DNA of 48,844 nucleotides from an uncultured Mycolicibacterium sp. (GCF_937941905.1 NZ_CALDGS010000167.1:1-48844), one strand, 5' to 3'. Numbered from the stretch's first letter, positions 15,490-24,392 are shown. Notes: generated from the sequence alone by a model not told the origin. Translations and numbers: made by a program.

Positions 15490-18229
15490 CGACGGGCGCA
15501 GCGACCGGTCCGACCGCCCGGCCCGCCACGCTGCCGACGGAACCGGGACGCCCCCGCCGGCGGACGCCCCGCGACCCGGGGCGCCGCAGGATCCCGCCCC
15601 GGCGGCCGGGACCCCACCGGTCGGGCCGGCGTCGGCCAAGCCGCCGGTGACCCCGCCCGCGGCCCCGGCGCCGCCCCGGCGGGCCGCCCGCCCGCCGGCG
15701 CAGGCAGGCCCGGCACCGGCAGGATCGCGCCCGCCGGCCGAGGCCGGATCGCGGGCGCCGCGCGAGCCGCAGCGGCCGGTCGGCAGCCGCGCCGCCGTCC
15801 CGCCCGACGACCGGCGCACCATGGTGCTGCCGCCGGTGCCGCCGGCGGGTGCTCCACCGCTGCGCGACCCGATCGAGGTGGTGCGCGCCGCGCTGGAGGG
15901 CACCCCCGCCCCCAAACCCGGGGCACGGCAGCCGGGGACGCCGAAACCCGGCGCCGGACAGCCCCCGAAGACCCCCCAACCCCCGAAGACCCCGCCGCCG
16001 CCCGGCGGTGCCGGGCCGTCCGGCCCGGGTGGTCCGGGCCGGCCGTGGCGGGACCGGGTCAACTGGCGGTGGGTGCGCCGCGGGCTGCTGGCCACGGCGG
16101 CGGTGCTGTTCCTGCTGCCGCTGATCACCTTCGCGATGGCCTACGTGATGGTCGATGTGCCCAAACCGGGCGACATCCGCACCAACCAGGTGTCGACCAT
16201 CCTGGCCAGCGACGGCAGCGAGCTGGCCAAGATCGTGCCGCCGGAGGGCAACCGGATCGACGTCGACCTCGACCAGATCCCGGTCGCCCTGCGCAACGCG
16301 GTGATGGCCGCCGAGGACCGTGACTTCTACTCCAACCCGGGCTTCTCGTTCACCGGGTTCGCCCGCGCGATCAAGAACAACCTCGTCGGCGGCGACCTGC
16401 AGGGCGGGTCCACCATCACCCAGCAGTACGTCAAGAACGCGCTCGTCGGCTCCGAGCGGGACGGCCTGGGCGGGCTGCTGCGCAAGGCCAAGGAGTTGGT
16501 CATCTCCACGAAGATGGCCGGGCAGTGGTCCAAGGACCAGGTGCTGCAGTCCTACCTGAACATCATCTACTTCGGCCGCGGCACCTACGGGGTGGCCGCG
16601 GCGTCCCGGGCCTACTTCGACAAGCCGGTCGAGGAGCTCGACGTCGCCGAGAGCGCGCTGCTGGCCGCGCTCATCCAGCGGCCCTCGGTGCTGGACCCGG
16701 CGGTGGACCGGGAGGCCGCCGAGGAGCGCTGGAACTGGGTGCTCGACGGCATGGTCGAGATCGGGGCGCTGTCCCCGGAGGAACGGGCCCGGCAGGTGTT
16801 CCCGGAGACCGTGCCGCCGGACCTGATCCGCTCGCGCAACCAGACCAGCGGCCCGAACGGGCTGATCGAGCGGCAGGTCACCCAGGAGTTGCTGGAGCTG
16901 TTCGACATCGACGAGCAGACGCTCAACACCGAGGGCCTGACCATCACCACCACCATCGACCCCAAGGCCCAGCAGGCCGCCGAGGAGGCGGTGCGCAAGT
17001 ACCTCGACGGGCAGGACCCGGACATGCGGGCCGCGGTGGTGTCGATCGACCCGCGCACCGGCGGGGTGAAGGCCTACTTCGGCGGCTGGGACGCCAACGG
17101 CTACGACTTTGCCCAGGCCGGCCTGCCGACCGGGTCGGCGTTCAAGGTGTTCGCGCTCGTCGCCGCGCTGCAACAGGGCATCGGGCTGGGCTACCAGATC
17201 GACAGCTCGCCGCTGACGGTCAACGGCATCACGATCAACAACGTCGAGGGCGCGAGCTGCGGCACCTGCAACATCGCCGAGGCGCTGAAGCGGTCGCTGA
17301 ACACCAGCTTCTACCGGCTGATGCTCAAACTGGAGAACGGGCCGCAGGACGTCGCCGACGCCGCGCACCAGGCCGGCATCCCGGAGAGCTTCCCGGGCGT
17401 GGAGCACACGCTGAGCGAGGACGGCAAGGGTGGCCCGCCGAACAACGGCATCGTGCTGGGCCAGTACCAGACCCGGCCGATCGACATGGCCTCGGCGTAC
17501 GCCACGCTGGCCGCCTCCGGCGTCTACCACAAGCCGCACTTCGTGCAGCGCGTGGTCAACGCGCAGGGCCAGGTGCTGTTCGACGCCGACGAGCAGGGCG
17601 ACACCGGGGAGCAGCGCATCGACAAGGCGGTGGCCGACAACGTCACCGCGGCGATGCAGCCGATCGCGGCCTACTCCAACGGGCACGCGCTGGCCGGCGG
17701 CCGGCCGTCGGCGGCCAAGACCGGCACCAACCAGCTCGGCGACACCGGCGCCAACCGGGACGCCTGGATGGTCGGCTTCACCCCGTCGCTGTCGACGGCG
17801 GTGTGGGTCGGCACGGTCAACGGCGACAAGCCGCTGGTGAACAAGTGGGGCGGGCCGGTGTACGGCTCCGGGCTGCCCAGCGACATCTGGAAGGCCACGA
17901 TGGACGGCGCCCTGGAGGGCACCGACATCGAGCAGTTCCCCAAGCCGGAGAAGGTCGGCGGCTACGCCGGGGTGCCGGCGGCCCCCGCGCCGACGACCAC
18001 CCCGAGCGAGCTCCCGCCGCCGCCGGAACCGACGGTCATCCAGCCGACGATCGAGGTCGCCCCCGGGATCACCATCCCGATCGGTCCGCCGACGACCATC
18101 TACCCGCCCCCGAACCCCGGCCCGCCCGCGCCGCCGGGTGAGCTGCCGCCGGGGCCGGACCAGCCGCCGCCCGGCGGTCCGGTGGTCCCGGGTGACCCGG
18201 TGCAGCCGCCGCCTCCGCCGTTCCCGTGA
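15482..18229 (+). CDS. ponA1: Bifunctional class A penicillin-binding protein
   Basis: A 915-residue peptidoglycan synthase with transglycosylase and transpeptidase activities. Residues 1-200 are a Pro/Ala-rich cytoplasmic region, and about 201-224 is the single membrane anchor. The GT51 domain follows with catalytic Glu278 in EDRDFYSNPG and the GGSTITQQYVKN motif. The transpeptidase has Ser552 in SAFK555, Ser605-Leu-Asn607 and Lys746-Thr-Gly. A Pro-rich tail ends the protein. The GTG at 15482 overlaps the upstream gene by 8 nt. The N-terminal region is longer than in M. tuberculosis PonA1. Synteny with Rv0050 supports the name. The next gene starts inside its stop codon. Confidence 0.95.
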   Translation: MNNDGRSDRSDRPARHAADGTGTPPPADAPRPGAPQDPAPAAGTPPVGPASAKPPVTPPAAPAPPRRAARPPAQAGPAPAGSRPPAEAGSRAPREPQRPVGSRAAVPPDDRRTMVLPPVPPAGAPPLRDPIEVVRAALEGTPAPKPGARQPGTPKPGAGQPPKTPQPPKTPPPPGGAGPSGPGGPGRPWRDRVNWRWVRRGLLATAAVLFLLPLITFAMAYVMVDVPKPGDIRTNQVSTILASDGSELAKIVPPEGNRIDVDLDQIPVALRNAVMAAEDRDFYSNPGFSFTGFARAIKNNLVGGDLQGGSTITQQYVKNALVGSERDGLGGLLRKAKELVISTKMAGQWSKDQVLQSYLNIIYFGRGTYGVAAASRAYFDKPVEELDVAESALLAALIQRPSVLDPAVDREAAEERWNWVLDGMVEIGALSPEERARQVFPETVPPDLIRSRNQTSGPNGLIERQVTQELLELFDIDEQTLNTEGLTITTTIDPKAQQAAEEAVRKYLDGQDPDMRAAVVSIDPRTGGVKAYFGGWDANGYDFAQAGLPTGSAFKVFALVAALQQGIGLGYQIDSSPLTVNGITINNVEGASCGTCNIAEALKRSLNTSFYRLMLKLENGPQDVADAAHQAGIPESFPGVEHTLSEDGKGGPPNNGIVLGQYQTRPIDMASAYATLAASGVYHKPHFVQRVVNAQGQVLFDADEQGDTGEQRIDKAVADNVTAAMQPIAAYSNGHALAGGRPSAAKTGTNQLGDTGANRDAWMVGFTPSLSTAVWVGTVNGDKPLVNKWGGPVYGSGLPSDIWKATMDGALEGTDIEQFPKPEKVGGYAGVPAAPAPTTTPSELPPPPEPTVIQPTIEVAPGITIPIGPPTTIYPPPNPGPPAPPGELPPGPDQPPPGGPVVPGDPVQPPPPPFP

Positions 18230-19878
18230 CCGAGCGGCACCCGGCACCCGAGGCACGGGAGTGGGTCTCGCCCGCGCCGGTGGCGGCGGATCGGCGCGGT
18301 GCCGACGACCGGGACCTGCCCAGCCGGACCGACCCGATGGTCCGCGCGCTGTCGGACCTGGTGGGCGGCCCGGTGGGCCGGCACGCCCTGATCGGCCGGC
18401 AGCGCTTCCTCACCCCGCTGCGGGTGATGCTCGCGCTGGCCCTGGTGTTCCTGGCGCTGGGCTACTCGACGAAGGCGGCCTGCCTGCAGACCATCGGCAC
18501 CGGCACCGCCGACCAGCGGGTCGCCAACTGGGCCGGCAACCGCGCCTACTACCAGCTCTGCTACTCCGACACGGTGCCGCTGTACACCGCGGAACTGCTG
18601 GACAAGGGCAAGTTCCCGTACAAGTCGAGCTGGGTGGAGACCGACGAGCACGGGGTGCCGCGGGTGCAGTACGACGGCACCCCGGCGGTGCGCTACATGG
18701 AGTATCCGGTCATCACCGGGCTGTACCAGTACGTGTCGATGGCGCTGGCCAAGACCTACACCGCGGTCAGCAAGCTGGTGCCGATCCCGGTGATCGCCGA
18801 GGTGGTGATGTTCTTCAACATCGCCGCGCTCGGGCTGGCCCTGGCCTGGCTGGTCACCGTGTGGGCCACCGCGATGCTGGCCGGCCGCCGAATCTGGGAC
18901 GCCGCGCTGGTGGCGGCCTCGCCGATCCTGATCTTCCAGATCTTCACCAACTTCGACGCGCTGGCGGTGGCCTGCGCGACGGCGGGGATGCTGGCCTGGG
19001 CGCGGCGGCGGCCGGTGGTCGCCGGTGCGCTGCTGGGGTTGGGGGTGGCGGCCAAGCTGTACCCGGTGCTGTTGTTCGGGCCGCTGCTGGTGCTCGGCCT
19101 GCGCACCGGACGGCTGCGCGCGGTCGGGCAGGCCGCGGCGACCGCGGCCGGCACCTGGCTGCTGGTGAATCTGCCGATCCTGCTGCTGTTCCCGCGTGGC
19201 TGGTCGGAGTTCTTCCGGCTCAACGCCCGCCGCGGCGACGACATGGACTCGCTCTACAACGTGGTCAAGTCGTTCACCGGGTGGCGCGGCTTCGACCCCG
19301 AGCTGGGTTTCTGGGAGCCGCCGACGGTGCTCAACACGGTGACCGCGGTGCTGTTCGCCGCCTGCTGCATCGCGATCGCCACGGTGGCGCTCACCGCGCC
19401 GCGCCGGCCCCGGCTGGCCCAGCTGGCGTTCCTGGTGGTGGCGGCGTTCCTGCTGACGAACAAGGTGTGGAGTCCGCAGTTCTCGCTGTGGCTGGTGCCG
19501 TTGGCGGTGCTGGCGCTGCCGCACCGGCGGCTCCTGCTGGCGTGGATGACCGTGGACGCGCTGGTGTGGATTCCGCGGATGCTCTACCTGTACGGGGAGG
19601 CCAACAAGGGGCTGCCCGAGCAGTGGTTCACCGCCACCGTGCTGCTGCGCGACATCGCGGTGATCGGGCTGTGCGCGCTGGTGATCCGCCAGATCTACCG
19701 GCCCGGGCAGGACCTGGTGCGCGCCCGCGGCGTCGACGACCCGGCCGGCGGGGTGTTCGACGGTGCGCCCGACGCCCCGCCGCGGTGGCTGCCGGACTGG
19801 CTGCGCCCGCAGGCCGCCCGGGTGCGGGTGTCGCGGGCGCCCGCCGAGCCCGCGGCCGGCCTCGCCCGGCACGCCTAG
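18226..19878 (+). CDS. GT87-type membrane glycosyltransferase (Rv0051-like)
   Basis: A 550-residue polytopic membrane protein with about ten hydrophobic segments, resembling the GT87/PimE-type family that uses polyprenyl-phosphate sugars at the outer face of the membrane. After a polar N-terminus of about 60 residues come FLTPLRVMLALALVFLALGY, an extracytoplasmic loop, then paired helices and a polar C-terminal tail. It corresponds to Rv0051. GTG at 18226 overlaps the ponA1 stop as GTGA, so it is translated with ponA1. Its sugar acceptor is unknown; the link to ponA1 suggests an envelope role. Confidence 0.85.
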   Translation: MTERHPAPEAREWVSPAPVAADRRGADDRDLPSRTDPMVRALSDLVGGPVGRHALIGRQRFLTPLRVMLALALVFLALGYSTKAACLQTIGTGTADQRVANWAGNRAYYQLCYSDTVPLYTAELLDKGKFPYKSSWVETDEHGVPRVQYDGTPAVRYMEYPVITGLYQYVSMALAKTYTAVSKLVPIPVIAEVVMFFNIAALGLALAWLVTVWATAMLAGRRIWDAALVAASPILIFQIFTNFDALAVACATAGMLAWARRRPVVAGALLGLGVAAKLYPVLLFGPLLVLGLRTGRLRAVGQAAATAAGTWLLVNLPILLLFPRGWSEFFRLNARRGDDMDSLYNVVKSFTGWRGFDPELGFWEPPTVLNTVTAVLFAACCIAIATVALTAPRRPRLAQLAFLVVAAFLLTNKVWSPQFSLWLVPLAVLALPHRRLLLAWMTVDALVWIPRMLYLYGEANKGLPEQWFTATVLLRDIAVIGLCALVIRQIYRPGQDLVRARGVDDPAGGVFDGAPDAPPRWLPDWLRPQAARVRVSRAPAEPAAGLARHA

Positions 19879-19949
19879 GGGAGCGCGACGCCGCTCGTCC
19901 CCTCCGGGGGTGGCCGGCCCGCGATTTCGCAGATCAGCGGGCCGTCCGG

Positions 19950-20030
19950 TAGCCTAGGCGGGTTGCCGACGCAGGCGACCCTCCTGCCGCGGACCGTCCG
20001 TGGCCGTACATGACCAGAGGAGGTGATGAG
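19950..20030 (+). promoter_or_regulatory. Probable promoter and ribosome-binding site of the rpsF cluster
   Basis: The 158-nt gap between the GT87 gene and rpsF contains a -10-like TAGCCT at 19950-19955 and a long purine-rich Shine-Dalgarno region, GAGGAGGTGATGAG, at about 20018-20031 before the rpsF ATG. No clear -35 was found. Nothing else was recognised in this gap. Confidence 0.4.
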
Positions 20031-20036
20031 GTCTCC

Positions 20037-20327
20037 ATGCGTCCTTACGAAATCATGGTCATTCTCGACCCGACCCTCGACGAGCGCACCGTGGCTCCGT
20101 CGCTGGATACGTTCCTGAATGTCATCCGCAATGACGGCGGCACGGTCGACAAGGTCGACATCTGGGGCCGGCGGCGCCTGGCCTACGAGATCGCCAAGCA
20201 TGCCGAGGGCATCTACGCCGTCATCAACGTCACGGCCAAGCCCGCCACGGTCACCGAGCTGGACCGTCAGCTCAGCCTGAACGAGTCCGTGCTGCGCACC
20301 AAGGTGCTGCGGGCCGACCGGCACTGA
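20037..20327 (+). CDS. rpsF: 30S ribosomal protein S6
   Basis: A 96-residue S6 starting MRPYEIMVILDP at the ATG at 20037, which follows a strong GAGGAGG. An in-frame ATG at 20010 would add nine residues and lacks support. It has the S6 signature around WGRRRLAYEIAKHAEGIY and the usual C-terminal helix. S6 binds S18 in the platform of the 30S subunit, and the S18 gene lies two genes downstream. First gene of the conserved rpsF-ssb-rpsR-rplI cluster. Confidence 0.98.
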   Translation: MRPYEIMVILDPTLDERTVAPSLDTFLNVIRNDGGTVDKVDIWGRRRLAYEIAKHAEGIYAVINVTAKPATVTELDRQLSLNESVLRTKVLRADRH

Positions 20328-20471
20328 ACCCGCCACGCGCCGGCGCTGCCGCCGGGGCGTCCCGGAAGGCATGTACACGTCGGAGTACTTCCGTAGGCTC
20401 GCCTGCAGATGTGCTCGCGGTACCCGCCGGGACGCTTGCGCGAAGAGCCGACCAACCTTCAGGAGGATCTC

Positions 20472-20966
20472 GTGGCTGGTGACACCACGATCACCATCGT
20501 CGGAAACCTGACCGCCGACCCGGAACTGCGGTTCACCCCGTCGGGTGCCGCCGTCGCCAACTTCACGGTGGCGTCCACCCCGCGGATCTACGACCGTCAG
20601 ACCGGGGAGTGGAAGGACGGCGAGGCGCTGTTCCTGCGCTGCAACATCTGGCGTGAGGCGGCCGAGAACGTCGCCGAGAGCCTGACCCGCGGGATGCGGG
20701 TGATCGTGGTGGGCCGGCTCAAGCAGCGGTCCTTCGAGACCCGCGAGGGTGAGAAGCGCACCGTCATCGAGGTCGAGGTCGACGAGGTCGGCCCCTCGCT
20801 GCGGTACGCGACCGCCAAGGTCAACAAGGTCGCTCGCGGCAACGGTGGCGGCGGCTTCGGCAGCGGTTCCCGTGGTGCGGCCGCCAGTGTGCCGGTCGAC
20901 GATCCGTGGGGCAGCGCCCCGGCGTCGGGTTCCTTCGGCGGCGCCGACGAAGAGCCGCCGTTCTGA
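20472..20966 (+). CDS. ssb: Single-stranded DNA-binding protein
   Basis: A 164-residue SSB, the same length as the M. tuberculosis protein. The start is GTG at 20472, preceded by AGGAGG 5-6 nt upstream; in-frame codons upstream lie in non-coding sequence. The OB fold begins with TITIVGNLTADPELRFTPSG and includes WREAAENVAESLTRGMRVIVVGRL. A Gly-rich linker leads to the acidic tail ending DEEPPF, which recruits replication and repair proteins. It binds ssDNA as a tetramer. The 144-nt gap to rpsF has no clear terminator but could hold a secondary promoter. Confidence 0.98.
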   Translation: MAGDTTITIVGNLTADPELRFTPSGAAVANFTVASTPRIYDRQTGEWKDGEALFLRCNIWREAAENVAESLTRGMRVIVVGRLKQRSFETREGEKRTVIEVEVDEVGPSLRYATAKVNKVARGNGGGGFGSGSRGAAASVPVDDPWGSAPASGSFGGADEEPPF

Positions 20967-21001
20967 CAACTTCAACTCTGTAAGCAGGAAAGAGATACAC
21001 C

Positions 21002-21259
21002 ATGGGCAAGTCCAACAAGCGACGCCCGGCCCCGGAGAAGCCGGTCAAGACCCGCAAGTGCGTGTTCTGCGCCAAGAAGGGTCAGCTCGTCATCGACTAC
21101 AAGGACACCGCGCTGCTGCGGACCTACATCAGCGAGCGGGGCAAGATCCGCGCCCGCCGGGTCACCGGAAACTGCGTGCAGCACCAGCGCGACATCGCGA
21201 CCGCCGTGAAGAACGCGCGTGAGATGGCGCTGCTGCCGTTCACCTCGTCGGCGCGGTAG
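21002..21259 (+). CDS. rpsR: 30S ribosomal protein S18, zinc-binding (C+) form
   Basis: An 85-residue S18 that pairs with S6 on the 30S platform. Four metal ligands are visible: Cys20 and Cys23 (RKCVFC), Cys58 and His61 (GNCVQH). This identifies the zinc-containing C+ type, which mycobacteria replace with a zinc-free paralogue when zinc is scarce. The ligand set and the operon position match rpsR1. The ATG at 21002 follows GGAAAGAG. Confidence 0.97.
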   Translation: MGKSNKRRPAPEKPVKTRKCVFCAKKGQLVIDYKDTALLRTYISERGKIRARRVTGNCVQHQRDIATAVKNAREMALLPFTSSAR

Positions 21260-21277
21260 CGGGAAGGGACTGGACGA

Positions 21278-21733
21278 ATGAAGCTGATTCTCACCGCCGA
21301 GGTCGAGCACCTGGGGTCGCCGGGCGACCTCGTGGAGGTCAAGGACGGCTACGGCCGCAACTACCTGCTGCCGCGTGGGCTGGCCATCGTCGCCACCCGG
21401 GGCGCGCAGAAGCAGGCCGAGGAGATCCGCCGGGCCCAGGAGCTCAAGGCCGTGCGCGACCGTGAGCACGCCGAGGAGCTCAAGGCCCAGATCGAGGGTC
21501 TCGGCGCCATCGAGCTGGCCGTGAAGGCCGCCGGCGACACCGGCAAGCTGTTCGGCTCGGTCACCGCCGCCGCGGTGGTGACCGCGCTGAAGAAGGCCGG
21601 CGGGCCGAACCTCGACAAGCGCGTCGTCGAGATGCCCAAGGGGCATGTCAAGAACGTGGGCAGCCACCAGGTCACCCTGCGGCTGCACCCCGACGTCAAC
21701 GCCGCGCTGACGCTGAACGTCGTCGCCGAGTAA
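21278..21733 (+). CDS. rplI: 50S ribosomal protein L9
   Basis: A 151-residue L9. The N-terminal domain has the typical MKLILTAEVEHLGSPGD and VKDGYGRNYLLPRGLA. A long charged helix (about residues 42-75, rich in Glu, Lys, Arg) connects to the C-terminal rRNA-binding domain (LFGSVTAAAVVTAL). It starts 18 nt after rpsR and ends the ribosomal cluster before a hairpin. Confidence 0.98.
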   Translation: MKLILTAEVEHLGSPGDLVEVKDGYGRNYLLPRGLAIVATRGAQKQAEEIRRAQELKAVRDREHAEELKAQIEGLGAIELAVKAAGDTGKLFGSVTAAAVVTALKKAGGPNLDKRVVEMPKGHVKNVGSHQVTLRLHPDVNAALTLNVVAE

Positions 21734-21754
21734 ATCCGGCGCACTGCGCTCCCG

Positions 21755-21792
21755 ACGCCCGGGTCTGGGCCCCACGGCCCCGGCCCGGGCGT
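21755..21792 (+). terminator. Probable terminator after rplI
   Basis: An inverted repeat ACGCCCGGGTC ... GGCCCGGGCGT (one mismatch) with a loop that itself contains GGGCCCC/GGCCCC begins 21 nt after the rplI stop. It should end or attenuate the rpsF-rplI transcript before dnaB. Confidence 0.65.
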
Positions 21793-22242
21793 TGTGCGTT
21801 TGCCGGAGCGGTTTGCTGGCGAACTCCGGCGGGTCGCCGACCGCCAGCGAAGCTCACCTGGTGTTCACCGGCCGGGCGCGCGGACGTTACACAACACGCC
21901 CGAACGCGCAATCCGCGCGACACGCCGAGCGAGTTTCCATCCACAGATCAACAGGCCACATATGGTCCGATTAGCTGGGAAAACACCATCTGACCGCCGA
22001 GTAATTCACAGGTTGTCCCCAGCGGCTCAACACCGTCGTCCCCAGCTATCCACAGTCCATGCACAACGTCATCAACAGCACGATTTCCGTTGGGCCGCAG
22101 CAACGTCTAGCGTGAGCCGTCGCGGGGCCTCTCCAGCAGCCGGAACCGGCTTGTCGGTGGCCAGGCCTACCGTCTGGGCAGAGGTGTCGGACCCGGTGGG
22201 GTGAATCCGGGTCGGGAGTCGGGGAGGAGGTGCCACAGCTTC
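21793..22242 (+). promoter_or_regulatory. Long rplI-dnaB gap with a cluster of DnaA-box-like sites
   Basis: This 450-nt stretch is the longest gene-free region in the window and is less GC-rich than its neighbours. Four 9-mers resemble DnaA boxes (TTGTCCACA/TTATCCACA): 21937-21945 (7 of 9), 22013-22021 TTGTCCCCA (8 of 9), 22036-22044 (7 of 9) and 22046-22054 CTATCCACA (8 of 9), all on the + strand. No gene equivalent to Rv0057 is apparent. GGGGAGGAGG at 22221-22230 is the likely dnaB ribosome-binding region. Confidence 0.5.
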
Positions 22243-23625
22243 GTGGCTGTCGTCGATGATCTCGGCCACCCGGGTATGGACGTGCCGCCACCCAGCGAGG
22301 AGTTCGGCCGCCAACCACCGCAGGACCTCGCCGCCGAACAGGCCGTGCTGGGCGGCATGCTGCTCAGCAAGGACGCCATCGCCGATGTCATCGAACGGCT
22401 GCGTCCCGCCGACTTCTACAAGCCCGCGCACCAGAACATCTACGACGCGGCGCTGGACCTCTACGGCCGTGGCGAGCCGGTGGACGCGGTCACCGTGGCC
22501 GCCGAACTGGACCGGCGCGGGCTGCTGCGCCGCATCGGTGGGGCGCCGTACCTGCACACCCTGATCTCGACGGTGCCCACCGCCGCCAATGCCGGCTACT
22601 ACGCCGGCATCGTCGCGGAGAAGGCGCTGCTGCGCCGGCTGGTCGAGGCCGGCACCCGCATCGTGCAGTACGGCTACGCCGGCGCCGACGGTGCCGACGT
22701 CACCGAGATCGTCGACCGCGCCCAGGCCGAGATCTACGACGTCACCGAGGGCCGCCAGTCCGAGGACTACTCGGCGCTGGAGGAGCTGCTGCAGCCCACC
22801 ATGGACGAGATCGACGCGATCGCGTCGCAGGGCGGGCTCTCGCGCGGGGTGCCTACCGGGTTCGTCGAACTCGACGAGATCACCAACGGGCTGCACCCGG
22901 GCCAGATGATCGTCATCGCCGCCCGTCCCGGTGTCGGCAAGTCCACCCTGGGCCTGGACTTCCTGCGGTCGGCCTCGATCAAGCACCGGCTCACCAGCGT
23001 CATCTTCAGCCTGGAGATGAGCAAGACCGAGATCGTCATGCGCTTGCTGTCGGCCGAGGCCAAGATCAAACTCGCCGACATGCGGTCGGGCCGGATGAGC
23101 GACGACGACTGGACCCGGCTGGCCCGGCGGATGAGCGAGATCAGCGAGGCGCCGCTGTTCATCGACGACTCGCCGAACATGATGATGATGGAGATCCGGG
23201 CCAAGGCGCGCCGGCTCAAGCAGAAGCACGACCTGCGCCTGATCGTCATCGACTACCTGCAGCTGATGACCTCGGGCAAGAAGGTCGAGTCGCGCCAGCA
23301 GGAGGTCTCGGAGTTCTCCCGTCAGCTCAAGCTGCTGGCCAAGGAGCTCGAGGTGCCGGTGGTGGCGATGAGCCAGCTCAATCGCGGTCCCGAGCAGCGC
23401 ACCGACAAGAAGCCGCAGCTGTCGGACCTGCGCGAGTCCGGCGCCATCGAGCAGGACGCCGACATGGTCATCCTGCTGCACCGGCCCGACGCGTTCGACC
23501 GGGACGACCCGCGCGGCGGCGAGGCCGACCTGATCCTGGCCAAGCACCGCAACGGCCCCACCAAGACCATCACCGTGGCGCACCAGCTGCACCTGTCGCG
23601 GTTCACGAATATGGCCAAGGCGTAA
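22243..23625 (+). CDS. dnaB: Replicative DNA helicase, intein-free
   Basis: A 460-residue hexameric 5'-3' helicase. The N-terminal domain (PPQDLAAEQAVLGGML) leads to the RecA-like motor with Walker A GVGKST at about residues 230-235, Walker B LIVIDYLQL, and the C-terminal SQLNRGPEQR and LRESGAIEQDAD motifs. No intein is present at either the P-loop or the RESG site, both of which carry inteins in some mycobacteria. GTG at 22243 matches the start used for the orthologue (MAVVDD); GGAGGAGG lies 12 nt upstream, a long spacing, and the GTG at 22201 is a weaker alternative. Confidence 0.97.
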   Translation: MAVVDDLGHPGMDVPPPSEEFGRQPPQDLAAEQAVLGGMLLSKDAIADVIERLRPADFYKPAHQNIYDAALDLYGRGEPVDAVTVAAELDRRGLLRRIGGAPYLHTLISTVPTAANAGYYAGIVAEKALLRRLVEAGTRIVQYGYAGADGADVTEIVDRAQAEIYDVTEGRQSEDYSALEELLQPTMDEIDAIASQGGLSRGVPTGFVELDEITNGLHPGQMIVIAARPGVGKSTLGLDFLRSASIKHRLTSVIFSLEMSKTEIVMRLLSAEAKIKLADMRSGRMSDDDWTRLARRMSEISEAPLFIDDSPNMMMMEIRAKARRLKQKHDLRLIVIDYLQLMTSGKKVESRQQEVSEFSRQLKLLAKELEVPVVAMSQLNRGPEQRTDKKPQLSDLRESGAIEQDADMVILLHRPDAFDRDDPRGGEADLILAKHRNGPTKTITVAHQLHLSRFTNMAKA

Positions 23626-23660
23626 GGGGATTCGCGGGCACCACGCTCGGGGCGGGCGGC

Positions 23661-24281
23661 CTACAGCCGTTCCGCAGCCGCCAGCGCGGTCGTGTTGAGG
23701 GTGGCGATCAGCGTCTCCACGTCGGTCTCGACATCGCCGTTGAGCCAGGCGGTGATGACGTCGGCGGTGCCGGCGACGAGCGCGCGGGTGGCCAGCTGCC
23801 GGTCGACGGCGGCCGCCGGCGGCCCGGTGAACGGCATCGCCTGCGCGGCCAGCACGGTGGTGAACTCCTGCACCGCCTGCTGCTGGCGCCGGTGCAGCCG
23901 CGGAAATCCCGGCGACTCCCGGTACAGCCGGGCGTCGGCCGGATCGGAGGCCAGGGCGTAGATGACCGACCGCAGCACGGCGTTGACCCGTTCGCCTGGT
24001 GGCACCGCGGCCATCTCGGCGGTGAAGCCCTCGCGCAGCCGCGTGTACAGATCGTCGGCGCAGGCGTCGAGCACGTCGTCCTTGCCGGAGAACTCCTCGT
24101 AGAAGTAACGCTTGCTGACGCCGGACCGCTGGCAGACCAGATCGACGGTCAGGGCGGCCACCCCGATCTCGCCGATGAGCTCCCGCGCGGCCTGGACGAA
24201 CCGCTGCCGGCGCCCCTGGGCGCGTTCTTCGGCGGTGAGTCCGCCGTAGGTGCGACTGCCGGATTTCACGGAGTCCATCAT
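23661..24281 (-). CDS. TetR-family transcriptional regulator
   Basis: A 206-residue TetR regulator. The N-terminal helix-turn-helix is ALTVDLVCQRSGVSKRYFYEEFSGKDDVLDA split across residues of about 40-70, and the C-terminal ligand domain is helical with no recognisable ligand signature. Start is ATG at 24281 or the adjacent ATG at 24278. It is divergent from a cytochrome P450 gene with a 111-nt shared region that contains near-repeats, so it probably represses the P450-SDR pair in the absence of a small molecule. Confidence 0.88.
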   Translation of the reverse strand: MMDSVKSGSRTYGGLTAEERAQGRRQRFVQAARELIGEIGVAALTVDLVCQRSGVSKRYFYEEFSGKDDVLDACADDLYTRLREGFTAEMAAVPPGERVNAVLRSVIYALASDPADARLYRESPGFPRLHRRQQQAVQEFTTVLAAQAMPFTGPPAAAVDRQLATRALVAGTADVITAWLNGDVETDVETLIATLNTTALAAAERL

Positions 24282-24287
24282 GACGGT

Positions 24288-24331
24288 CTTGACGCGAATG
24301 TGATGCGCGCCATATCTTGAACGCGAGTGTT
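24288..24331. promoter_or_regulatory. Candidate operator: two near-direct repeats
   Basis: TCTTGACGCGAATGT at 24288 and TCTTGAACGCGAGTGT at 24315 are near-copies 27 nt apart in the TetR-P450 gap. The second contains the short palindrome GAAC-GCGAGT-GTTC. Position suggests TetR sites, but symmetry is weak. Confidence 0.35.
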
Positions 24332-24392
24332 CCACATTTGCGGGTGCGGTGCCGCCGCGGGACCGCACCCCATCGGACAAGGGAGCATGGCC

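Noticed and set aside
15314..18256. A 980-codon minus-strand open frame under ponA1
   Set aside because: It mirrors the third-position GC bias of ponA1, which has all catalytic motifs; no start signal or family similarity was found.
24327..24392. Earlier P450 start at 24327 or 24387
   Set aside because: 24327 lies in the operator region and adds non-conserved residues; 24387 is too close to GGGAG. 24393 has normal spacing.
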